This document shows positions 50,215 through 57,669 of a DNA stretch of 64,000 nt, in pieces. Origin of the DNA: CAWKKW01 sp963850345. Lineage in GTDB: Bacteria > Acidobacteriota > Terriglobia > Terriglobales > Acidobacteriaceae. The notes below the pieces were generated by a model. The model was not told the DNA's origin, searched no databases, and worked only from the letters and a program-made list of their open reading frames with translations. The stretch is taken from positions 310,001 to 374,000 of the forward strand of contig CAWKKW010000004.1 in assembly GCA_963850345.1 (NCBI GenBank). The letters run 5' to 3'. Made by a program: the position numbers and the translations under genes. Position 1 is the first letter of the stretch, and the number at the start of each line of letters is the position of its first letter.

Positions 50215-50562
50215 TTAGTCGGATTCGTCACCGTCAACGATCTTGTTGTGAACGGCATGAAGAGTGGAGCTGGTAATTCGTAACGCCAAAAACACCTGTT
50301 GGCGGGCGCGCTCACCGGCCACGCGACGGCGATGTTCCGCATAGCCACCGATCGCCACAGCGACCAACAGAACGGCAGCGACCGCCCACCGTAAGGCCGG
50401 CAGATGGAACACGCTGAAGCGGGGACGAGCCGGGAAAATCGCAGTTCGGGCGCCAGGGTCGCTGACTTTGCGCATCACGCGATCCGCGAAACCGGCCGGC
50501 GCAGGACGAGCGCGCAGGGCATCCCTCAGTTCCTGTTCAAAATTGTCGTCAAACTCGGTCAC
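50215..50562 (-). CDS. Putative anti-sigma factor, single-pass membrane protein
   Basis: 115 residues. The N-terminal 70 residues are cytoplasmic ('EFDDNFEQELRDALRARPAP', 'GFADRVMRKVSD'), followed by one membrane helix 'WAVAAVLLVAVAIGGY' and a short periplasmic end 'QQVFLALRITSSTLHAVHN'. The arrangement (small polar head plus one helix, encoded directly after an ECF sigma gene) fits an anti-sigma factor, though no zinc motif (HxxxCxxC) is visible. I start at the GTG at 50562 because GGAG lies 7 nt upstream; it overlaps the sigma gene by 14 nt, so expression is coupled. Confidence 0.7.
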   Translation of the reverse strand: MTEFDDNFEQELRDALRARPAPAGFADRVMRKVSDPGARTAIFPARPRFSVFHLPALRWAVAAVLLVAVAIGGYAEHRRRVAGERARQQVFLALRITSSTLHAVHNKIVDGDESD

Positions 50563-51118
50563 GGGTGTACTCCTTTGGGCGCACAAACTCTTTCAGGGTT
50601 CGCTGCGCCTTGGCACGGAGAAGCTGAAGTGCGCGTTGCAGATGGCTCTTTACGGTTGCGACCGGCATGCAGAGGGTCGCAGCAATCTCATCGGGCAAAA
50701 GATCTTCCTGGTAGCGCAGCAGCAGCACGGCCTGGTGAGCTGGCGGCAAGGTGGAGACCAATTGCTCCACTCGGTTGAACACCGCGGGCCTGTTCAACTC
50801 TGCTGGCCGGTAGTGTCCGCCGCGTTCCTCGTTTGGCCGCCGCTCGGATTCTTCGACAAATTCCTGTGCGGCAAACTCGGGCCGTGCAGCTCGGCGGCGC
50901 AACGCATCGGTTGCACGGTGGACGGACACACGTCGAAGCCAGGCGACCAGGTGCGCATCCGATTCGAGGCGGTCCAGGCTGCGATGGAGTTCCAGAAAGA
51001 CATCCTGCGCCACCTCCTCCGCGAGACCGCTGTCGCCGAGAATGCGGTAGGCGATGGAGAAGACACGCGACTGGTGCGCTTCCACGCTCTCTCGAAACTC
51101 GTCCGGCGTCAGTCGCAA
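50549..51118 (-). CDS. ECF-type RNA polymerase sigma factor
   Basis: 189 residues from a TTG at 51118, which has GGAGG 8 nt upstream. Region 2 is 'RVFSIAYRILGDSGLAEEVA' and 'DVFLELHRSLDRLESDAHLV', with 'AWLRRVSVHRATDALRRRAA' continuing. Region 4 is 'LVSTLPPAHQAVLLLRYQED' and 'LLPDEIAATLCMPVATVKSH', with the helix-turn-helix 'PVATVKSHLQRALQLLR'. No region 3, so it is an ECF factor. A longer frame to 51637 overlaps the polymerase gene and reads as shadow sequence. It heads a four-gene operon with an anti-sigma candidate and two DUF4252-like exported proteins. Confidence 0.92.
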   Translation of the reverse strand: MRLTPDEFRESVEAHQSRVFSIAYRILGDSGLAEEVAQDVFLELHRSLDRLESDAHLVAWLRRVSVHRATDALRRRAARPEFAAQEFVEESERRPNEERGGHYRPAELNRPAVFNRVEQLVSTLPPAHQAVLLLRYQEDLLPDEIAATLCMPVATVKSHLQRALQLLRAKAQRTLKEFVRPKEYTRDRV

Positions 51119-51213
51119 CCGCGTAGCCTCCGCACTGCCTTGTACCCGCTTATACGCAAAGCGACGCGGGCCGGAATGCAAAAACTTCAGCGCGGAGTAA
51201 TTTCGGTCGAGTT

Positions 51214-52515
51214 TTAGAAGAGATCGGGGATGCTGGTGAAGGCGATGCGGGTGGGGGCGGCGGCCTTGGCCAGCAGCATGCTCGCAAAGCAGAGCGTATC
51301 GGTGCCGTACTTGTGATTCAGCGAGTCCATGGTGCTGGCGAGGCGGGTGCGGCGAGTCTCCGATTCCAGGCCGGAAAAGAGGTTCAGGGTGTGCAGGTGG
51401 TCGGGGACCAGATTGCCCAGGGCTACGCCGATGAAGAAGGGCTTCTGAAAATGCACACCCTGCGGGCGCTGCGCCCATAGCTTCTGCAGGCCTTCGACCA
51501 GGGTCTGATTGTCCTGGCACTCGAGCAGCGAACAGCCCTTCGACCACAGACTCTGCTGCAGTCCGGAGAGATGCTGCTTCTGGGCCATCGACTTGGGGAC
51601 GGCGTATTTGATCGTCAGCGTGAGGTGGGTCGTCCATAACCGCGCGGTGCGCAGGCGCATGGCCGCTTTATGCAGCAGCTTACTCACCACCGCGTAAGCA
51701 CCGTCGAGCGTGCGCATCTCGGGCGAGAGCATGTGCGACTGGCTGATGGACTTTGCATGATCGAGCGTCGGGTCATTGAAGTCTTCGCCGCGCAACCAGT
51801 ACCACATCTTTTCTCCACCTACCCCGCCCCAAACCGAAGCCATCTCCTCGCGGCTGAGCCGTAGAAGCTGTTCCATACTGCGGATACCGCATTCGTGAAG
51901 GCGCTTCTCCATGCGCGCGCCGACACCCGGCAGATCGCGTGGGGTGAGACCCAGCAGAGCGGCTTCGAGAATATCGGGGGTAAGCGCGACGAGGCCGTCC
52001 GGCTTCTCCATGTCGGAGGCGATCTTGGCGAGGTATCGATTGGAAGCGAGGCCCACCGAACACCGCAGGGTGGCTCCGACGCGCTCACGAATCGTCGATT
52101 TGACCCGCGCGGCAATCTCGATCGCCGAGAGCAACGGGCGCTCCCGGCCGATGAGGCGGCAGGCCATTTCGTCGATGGACATTACGGCCGCCACGGGAAC
52201 GCACGATTCGACGGCTTCGACGATTTGGTGGTGGTAGTCCACATACATCTCGTGCCGTGCCTCAATCAGCTCAATCCCCGGGCACATGCGCTTGGCGTCG
52301 CCGACCGAGGTTCCGGTGCGCACACCGAACGCTTTGGCCTCGTAACTGGCCGCGATGCAGAAGGTTGTGTCCGCAAGCAGTGGCACCACGGCGACCGGGC
52401 GATTGCGCAGCTCGGGCCGAAGCTCCTGCTCCACGGAGGCGAAGTAGGAGTTCAGATCGAGAAATAGCCAGTTCACCAGCGGCTGAGACGAGCCGGATTG
52501 GGATAGGTCTGCCAC
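51214..52515 (-). CDS. Y-family DNA polymerase (DinB/UmuC-like)
   Basis: 433 residues. The palm begins 'WLFLDLNSYFASVEQELRPE' (metal-binding Asp), with 'AVMSIDEMACRLIGRE' holding the catalytic Ser-Ile-Asp-Glu, and 'LRCSVGLASNRYLAKIASDM' following. The thumb HhH region is 'LTPRDLPGVGARMEKRLHEC', and the little-finger domain ends the chain. Translesion synthesis past damaged bases is expected. The residues after SIDE are MACRL rather than the common AFLD/AYLD. No umuD, imuA or dnaE2 is nearby. The start is a GTG with AAGAA before it; I see no SOS box I can name. Confidence 0.92.
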   Translation of the reverse strand: MADLSQSGSSQPLVNWLFLDLNSYFASVEQELRPELRNRPVAVVPLLADTTFCIAASYEAKAFGVRTGTSVGDAKRMCPGIELIEARHEMYVDYHHQIVEAVESCVPVAAVMSIDEMACRLIGRERPLLSAIEIAARVKSTIRERVGATLRCSVGLASNRYLAKIASDMEKPDGLVALTPDILEAALLGLTPRDLPGVGARMEKRLHECGIRSMEQLLRLSREEMASVWGGVGGEKMWYWLRGEDFNDPTLDHAKSISQSHMLSPEMRTLDGAYAVVSKLLHKAAMRLRTARLWTTHLTLTIKYAVPKSMAQKQHLSGLQQSLWSKGCSLLECQDNQTLVEGLQKLWAQRPQGVHFQKPFFIGVALGNLVPDHLHTLNLFSGLESETRRTRLASTMDSLNHKYGTDTLCFASMLLAKAAAPTRIAFTSIPDLF

Positions 52516-52627
52516 TTCTTGGTTATTTTCGTCTTTTGTTCGCTATAAAACAATGCGATGATACCCGCATCGGCAAACCTTACGCACCAGTAATGTTTCT
52601 ATATAGATGTTGGTTGGGGTACTTCTT

Positions 52628-52798
52628 ATGGATTCCCTGAAACTACATGCATTGGTGATTTGGCTGCATCACCTTGAGTCATGGGCGCCGGCAATTCTGG
52701 TGGCCGTTGGTGTTGCGCTACTGATCGGATGCGCCTTTGGCTGCACCTGCGCTCCGGGTGCTGACAAAGATCGGCTCTTTCACCGCGAAGTCTACTAA
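52628..52798 (+). CDS. Possible small membrane protein
   Basis: 56 residues: 'LHALVIWLHHLESWAPAILV' leading into one strong hydrophobic helix 'AILVAVGVALLIGCAFGCTC' and a charged end KDRLFHREVY. GGGG lies 8 nt or more upstream. A start 21 nt earlier (52607) is possible. The hydropathy is convincing but the gene is short and unplaced; it could be chance. Confidence 0.35.
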   Translation: MDSLKLHALVIWLHHLESWAPAILVAVGVALLIGCAFGCTCAPGADKDRLFHREVY

Positions 52799-52952
52799 CG
52801 TCGTAGATCGGGCCAAACGAGGCGTTCTGCCCGCGTCCCTGAAACTCCCCTGCAAATTTTCTGCCTCTGCCTTGCTGGTCCTGAACCGGTGCTCCATCTC
52901 TGCGTCTCGCCTTTCGGTGCGCCCGGCCACATCGGAATGAGTCTCCTTTCTC

Positions 52953-52958
52953 TATAAT
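52953..52958 (+). promoter_or_regulatory. Consensus -10 element before the carboxylase gene
   Basis: A perfect TATAAT, 8 nt before the ATG at 52967. Transcription would begin within a few bases of the start codon, leaving little or no leader. No -35 is apparent. Confidence 0.5.
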
Positions 52959-52966
52959 CCGAGTTC

Positions 52967-54589
52967 ATGAGACAACCGGACCAGTCTGCCGCAGGCGAAG
53001 AGCGCCTGCAGGAATTGGAGCGCCGCAATCAACTCGCAGAGGAAGGTGGCGGCCCGCAACGGCGCGACCGCCAGCATCGTGAAGGGAAACTTTCCGCGCG
53101 CGAACGCATATCCCTGTTGCTCGACGAGGGCAGCTTCGAAGAGACCGACAAGTTTGTAACTCATCGATGCACAGATTTCGGGATGGAGAGCAGCCGGATT
53201 CCTGGCGACGGTTTTGTGACCGGATACGGGCGGATCGAAGGCCGTGTGGTCTTTGTATTCGCGCAGGATTTTACGGTCTTCGGCGGATCGCTGTCAGAGT
53301 CCAACGCGGCCAAGATCGTGAAGGTCATGGACACGGCGATGCGGGTCGGAGCGCCGGTGATCGGGCTGAATGATTCCGGCGGAGCGCGCATCCAGGAAGG
53401 AGTCGTGTCGCTGGCGGGCTACGCGGATATCTTTCTGCGGAATACGCTGGCCAGCGGAGTGGTTCCGCAGATCTCAGCCATTCTGGGGCCGTGCGCGGGA
53501 GGTGCAGTCTATTCGCCCGCGATCACGGACTTCACACTCATGGTGGATCGCACCTCTTACATGTTTGTCACCGGGCCGGATGTAATCAAGACGGTTACGC
53601 ATGAAGAAGTGACCAAGGAGCAGCTCGGCGGCGCAACCACGCACAACGAGATTTCAGGCGTCGCGCACTTCATGGCGCACGATGATGCGGAGTGCCTGGC
53701 GATGATACGGGAGCTACTCGGCTTTCTGCCTTCCAACAATCTTGAAGACCCGCCGCGCCGCGGATGTAGCGACCCGGCAAGCCGCGCCGACCGCGAGTTG
53801 GATGACCTGGTTCCCGCAGATTCGAGCCAGCCCTACGACATCAAAGACGTGATCGCGCGCGTGGTCGACGAAGGCTACTTCTTTGAAGTGCATGAACACT
53901 TCGCGCGCAACATCGTGGTGGGGTTTGCGCGTATGAACGGCCGCCCCGTGGGCATCGTCGCGAATCAGCCCGCTTTTCTGGCCGGGGTGCTCGATAACAG
54001 CGCCAGCATCAAGGCGGCGCGCTTTGTGCGCTTCTGCGATGCATTCAACATCCCTTTGATCACGTTTGAAGACGTTCCCGGCTTTCTTCCCGGGGTGGAG
54101 CAGGAGTACGGCGGGATCATTCGCAACGGGGCGAAGCTACTCTATGCCTTCGCCGAAGCGACGGTGCCGAAGCTGACAGTGATTACGCGTAAGGCGTACG
54201 GCGGCGCGTATTGCGTGATGAGTTCCAAGCACATTCGCACCGATCTGAACCTGGCCTGGCCCACCGCAGAGATTGCGGTGATGGGCCCGGAGGGTGCAGT
54301 CAACATTGTCTACGGCCGGGAACTCTCGCGCGTCGTCAGCGAGGCCGAAGCAGAGCAAGGTCCGCTGAGCGAAGAGAGCAAGGCCGAGATCCTGGCGCAG
54401 GCGAGGAGCGTGAAGGTCCGGGAATTTCGGGAGCAGTTCGCCAACCCATACATTGCCGCGGAGCGTGGGTATGTCGATGCGGTGATCCTGCCACACGAGA
54501 CGCGACGCAGGCTGATCTCTGCGCTCGAGATGCTGGACGGCAAGCGCGACAAGAACCCGCCGAAGAAGCATGGAAACATCCCGCTGTGA
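52967..54589 (+). CDS. Acyl-CoA carboxylase, carboxyltransferase (beta) subunit
   Basis: 540 residues, the length of propionyl/methylcrotonyl-type subunits. It transfers carboxyl from biotin to an acyl-CoA. The N-terminal crotonase-like half has 'VFAQDFTVFGGSLSESNAAK' and 'IGLNDSGGARIQEGV' with the oxyanion 'GPCAGGAVYSPAITDF'. The C-terminal half has 'PGFLPGVEQEYGGIIRNGAK' and 'RKAYGGAYCVMSSKHIRTDL', both diagnostic. The pattern resembles PccB, but a biotin carboxylase gene is not visible in this window. No ribosome site; a TATAAT lies 8 nt before the ATG. Confidence 0.94.
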   Translation: MRQPDQSAAGEERLQELERRNQLAEEGGGPQRRDRQHREGKLSARERISLLLDEGSFEETDKFVTHRCTDFGMESSRIPGDGFVTGYGRIEGRVVFVFAQDFTVFGGSLSESNAAKIVKVMDTAMRVGAPVIGLNDSGGARIQEGVVSLAGYADIFLRNTLASGVVPQISAILGPCAGGAVYSPAITDFTLMVDRTSYMFVTGPDVIKTVTHEEVTKEQLGGATTHNEISGVAHFMAHDDAECLAMIRELLGFLPSNNLEDPPRRGCSDPASRADRELDDLVPADSSQPYDIKDVIARVVDEGYFFEVHEHFARNIVVGFARMNGRPVGIVANQPAFLAGVLDNSASIKAARFVRFCDAFNIPLITFEDVPGFLPGVEQEYGGIIRNGAKLLYAFAEATVPKLTVITRKAYGGAYCVMSSKHIRTDLNLAWPTAEIAVMGPEGAVNIVYGRELSRVVSEAEAEQGPLSEESKAEILAQARSVKVREFREQFANPYIAAERGYVDAVILPHETRRRLISALEMLDGKRDKNPPKKHGNIPL

Positions 54590-54951
54590 GCGACGAAGCA
54601 TTCGTAACCGTGAGCGTGGCCAATGCTGAGCATTACGTCTGGGGACAGGTATGCGACGGCTGGCACCTGGTAAGGGGAGCGGACTTGAGCGTGATCGAAG
54701 AACGCATGCCTCCGGGCGCACAGGAGCAGCGGCATCTGCATGAGCGGGCACGGCAGTTCTTCTATGTGCTCGACGGCGAACTGACGATGGAGCTGGAGGG
54801 GAAGCGCCTGGTCGTGGCGCAAAATTCGGGCATCGAAGTGGCTCCCGGCCTGACGCATCAGGTATTCAATACGTCGTCTGCACCCGTGCGTTTCCTGGTG
54901 ATTTCGCAGCCTGCCAATCATGGCGATCGCGTGGCGGATCCGCAGCCATAG
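54586..54951 (+). CDS. Cupin-domain protein
   Basis: 121 residues. A single cupin barrel: 'RQFFYVLDGELTMELEGKRL' with the earlier 'QEQRHLHERARQF' (His ligands), and 'GIEVAPGLTHQVFNTSSAPV' as motif 2 (Pro-x-x-x-x-His). Two or three metal ligands are present, so metal-dependent isomerase, dioxygenase or sugar-binding roles are all possible. The GTG start overlaps the carboxylase stop (GTGA), so it belongs to the same operon. Confidence 0.85.
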   Translation: MSDEAFVTVSVANAEHYVWGQVCDGWHLVRGADLSVIEERMPPGAQEQRHLHERARQFFYVLDGELTMELEGKRLVVAQNSGIEVAPGLTHQVFNTSSAPVRFLVISQPANHGDRVADPQP

Positions 54952-55119
54952 CTGATCCGGCACTGATGCAAATGAAGATCCCTTCGTTGCTTGCGCTGCT
55001 GCGTGTCTTTGGTTCTGCAGTTTGTGCGGCCTGCCAGCCTGCAACGCCGCTACTCGGCGCTAAGATGAGTTCAAGGCCTGTGCGGCCACGTCGCACCACA
55101 ATCCGCAAAATATAGGTAC

Positions 55120-56715
55120 ATGCTGATGACGGATGGAACTCCTCGAATTCAATTGCCCGAAAGCGAATGCAAGCCGCGCGAGAACGAATCCTGCATGGGG
55201 CAGACAGACCCGCAACAACTGATGAGCGTATCGGTGATCGTGCGACGCAAGCAGCCGCTTCAACTCGCGCAGTTGCAGGGGCGGCACATTTCGCGGGAGG
55301 AGTTCGCGACCAGGTACGCTGCGGATCCGGCGGACTTTGATGCGCTGCGCGAGTTCGCGCACACGCACGGCCTGACGATAGACGAATCGGCTTCCAGCTT
55401 GCAGCGAAGGACGATGGTGCTGCGCGGAACGGCACAGGCGATGAGCGCCGCGTTCGGAGTGACGCTCGAAGACTACGAACTTCCGACTCACCAGGGTCGC
55501 CGCTTTCACGCCTACAAGGGAGCTTTGACGCTGCCTGCAACCGAGGCCGACCGCATTGAAGCCGTGTTGGGATTGGATACACGGCCCATTGCGAGGCCTC
55601 ACTTCCGATTCAGGGAGACGCTGCCTGGGGAGGCCGCCGCGCAGGCGCAAAGCTTCAATCCACCACAGGTCGCGCAGCTATACAACTTTCCCACGGACGT
55701 GGACGGCACAGGTGAGGCGATCGGGATTATCGAGTTAGGTGGAGGGTACCTGGCTGCCGATATTCAGAATTATTTTCAAGGACTGGGGATCAAGCCGCCC
55801 AAGGTTACGGCGGTCTCTGTCGATGGCGCGGTGAATTCGCCGACAAATGCAAACAGTGCGGATGGCGAAGTGTTGTTGGACATCGAAGTAGCGGGTGGCG
55901 TGGCTCCCGGTGCAAGCGTCGCAGTGTACTTTGCGCCGAATACCGATCAGGGATTTCAAGATGCTTTGACCACGGCGATCCACGACATGACCAACAAGCC
56001 GTCGGTGATCTCGATCAGTTGGGGTAGCGCGGAGTCGAACTGGACACCGCAGGCGATGACGGCCTTCGATAATGCATGTCAGTCCGCGGCCGCGCTTGGT
56101 GTGACGATTGCGACAGCCTCGGGCGACAACGGTTCTACCGATGGTGTGACCGATGGCGGAGACCACGTGGACTTTCCGTCGTCGAGCCCGCATGTTCTGG
56201 CCTGTGGCGGCACGCAGTTAGTCAGCCAGGGTGGCAAGATCACTCAGGAGACGGTCTGGAATGACTTGTCTCAGGGCGGTGGCGCGACCGGTGGCGGCGT
56301 AAGTCAGATGTTTGCGCTGCCCGCATGGCAGGCAAACGCCAAGGTGCCACCTCCACCGGGCGGAGGTTCGGGCGGCAGGGGAGTGCCCGACGTAGCGGGA
56401 GATGCAGCGCCCAACAGCGGATACAACATTCTCGTCGACGGACAATCGGAAGTGGTGGGGGGCACCAGTGCTGTGGCTCCGCTATGGGCCGGATTGATTG
56501 CGCTCATCAATCAGAAGCGCGGCACACCGGTGGGCTTCTTGAACCCTACGCTGTATCCGGCGAAGACCGGCCTTCGCGATATCGTTTCAGGGAGCAACGG
56601 CACCTATTCTGCCGGACCGGGCTGGGATGCCTGCACCGGTTTGGGATCGCCCGATGGATCGCAACTCGCGACTCTGCTAGTGGCGGCCCCTGCAGCGAGC
56701 AACGATCCAGCTTGA
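55120..56715 (+). CDS. S53-family (kumamolisin-like) serine-carboxyl peptidase
   Basis: 531 residues. A pro-kumamolisin activation domain (about 30-170, 'MSVSVIVRRKQPLQLAQL', 'FDALREFAHTHGLTIDE') is followed by a protease domain with the triad Glu250 and Asp254 ('DGEVLLDIEVAGGVAPGA'), Asp336 ('TASGDNGS', oxyanion) and Ser450 ('GGTSAVAPLWAG'). A C-terminal calcium-site segment 'GWDACTGLGSPDG' ends it. The chain lacks an evident signal peptide, as in some kumamolisin precursors. The ATG at 55120 or the ATG at 55126 may start it. Acid-active endopeptidase, probably exported by another route. Confidence 0.93.
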   Translation: MLMTDGTPRIQLPESECKPRENESCMGQTDPQQLMSVSVIVRRKQPLQLAQLQGRHISREEFATRYAADPADFDALREFAHTHGLTIDESASSLQRRTMVLRGTAQAMSAAFGVTLEDYELPTHQGRRFHAYKGALTLPATEADRIEAVLGLDTRPIARPHFRFRETLPGEAAAQAQSFNPPQVAQLYNFPTDVDGTGEAIGIIELGGGYLAADIQNYFQGLGIKPPKVTAVSVDGAVNSPTNANSADGEVLLDIEVAGGVAPGASVAVYFAPNTDQGFQDALTTAIHDMTNKPSVISISWGSAESNWTPQAMTAFDNACQSAAALGVTIATASGDNGSTDGVTDGGDHVDFPSSSPHVLACGGTQLVSQGGKITQETVWNDLSQGGGATGGGVSQMFALPAWQANAKVPPPPGGGSGGRGVPDVAGDAAPNSGYNILVDGQSEVVGGTSAVAPLWAGLIALINQKRGTPVGFLNPTLYPAKTGLRDIVSGSNGTYSAGPGWDACTGLGSPDGSQLATLLVAAPAASNDPA

Positions 56716-56733
56716 GCTGCGATCGCTGCAGAG

Positions 56734-57633
56734 TTATCGGGGATTCTTCATCACTGGCTTGCCACGATCGCTCATTTCGATGTATCCCATGGGCGTGTGG
56801 TGGTCATGGGTGAAGAGGACCAGCCACTCTTCGGGGATCGCGCGAGCATAGAAGCGCTTGCGCTGCGCGATGCACTCGAGTGGATCGAGATCGTAGCCCA
56901 TCACCCAGGTGACGTCGAGATGCGCGCTGGTGGGGATAAGGTCTGAGATGTAGCAGGCGCGACGGCCCCCTGAATCCACATGGATTGCCATAGTCTGCGC
57001 CGTGTGACCGGGAAACACTTCGACTGAAACTCCAGGAACGATCTCAGCCGGGCCGGTTTGCGGCCTCACGTCCACTAAAGTCATCTGTCCGCTGTCTACG
57101 AGCGGATCGTAGTTGTCGCTGATGTAGCTGACCGCGTCGCGCTCCAGTTGCAGATGGCCGTGCTCCACCTCGCCGCGATGCGCAAAGTAGCGTGCGTTAG
57201 GAAACGTGGGCACAATGCGGCCATCCTCCATGCGTTTGGTGTTCCAACCGCAGTGATCAAAATGCAGGTGCGAATTGATCACGATGTCTACGTCTTCAGG
57301 TCGAATGCCGGCAGCCGCAAAGGAGGCCGGCAACTGCTGCTTCGCATCGAAGATGGCACGCGCTTTCTCTGGAAGCTTGTTGCCGATGCCGGTCTCGATA
57401 ACCACGGTGTGCTGGCCTGTTTCGACGACGACGGTGTTAGTGCCGAGCAGGATGCGGTTCTGATCGTCGGCCGGCGCGCGCTTCTCCCACAGCTGTTTGG
57501 GCACGACGCCGAACATGGCGCCACCATCGAGGTAGTAAGTGCCGTCGCTGAGAACTGTAAGTTGAAAGTCACCAAGCTGCGTGCGGCCGCGAACCAGGAC
57601 GTCGGTATCGGCGCGTTCAGAAGGATGTGGCAT
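56734..57633 (-). CDS. MBL-fold metallohydrolase
   Basis: 299 residues. The zinc motif is 'VINSHLHFDHCGWNTK' (HxHxDH), with later ligands in 'VEVFPGHTAQTMAIHVDSG' and 'CYISDLIPTSAHLD' and a final 'VLFTHDHHTPMGYI'. This set fits the lactonase/hydroxyacylglutathione-hydrolase-like group; the sequence layout recalls quorum-quenching-type lactonases, but the substrate is not visible. No signal peptide. It stands beside the DPP-IV-like gene on the same strand, 36 nt apart. Confidence 0.92.
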   Translation of the reverse strand: MPHPSERADTDVLVRGRTQLGDFQLTVLSDGTYYLDGGAMFGVVPKQLWEKRAPADDQNRILLGTNTVVVETGQHTVVIETGIGNKLPEKARAIFDAKQQLPASFAAAGIRPEDVDIVINSHLHFDHCGWNTKRMEDGRIVPTFPNARYFAHRGEVEHGHLQLERDAVSYISDNYDPLVDSGQMTLVDVRPQTGPAEIVPGVSVEVFPGHTAQTMAIHVDSGGRRACYISDLIPTSAHLDVTWVMGYDLDPLECIAQRKRFYARAIPEEWLVLFTHDHHTPMGYIEMSDRGKPVMKNPR

Positions 57634-57669
57634 ACGACACTCGCAGATCGGCGCTGATCATGACGCTCA

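Larger units (their letters stand above)
52516..52966. other. Intergenic region around a small open frame
   Basis: Apart from the 56-codon frame at 52628, there is a TATAAA at 52544-52549 on the plus strand without a good -35, a small CGATG/CATCG inverted repeat near 52556-52573, and the TATAAT promoter box of the carboxylase gene. Nothing else is recognised. Confidence 0.4.

Noticed and set aside
51119..51637. Long N-terminal extension of the ECF sigma factor
   Set aside because: It overlaps the Y-family polymerase gene and reads as low-complexity Pro/Arg/His shadow sequence; a strong GGAGG-TTG start lies at 51118.
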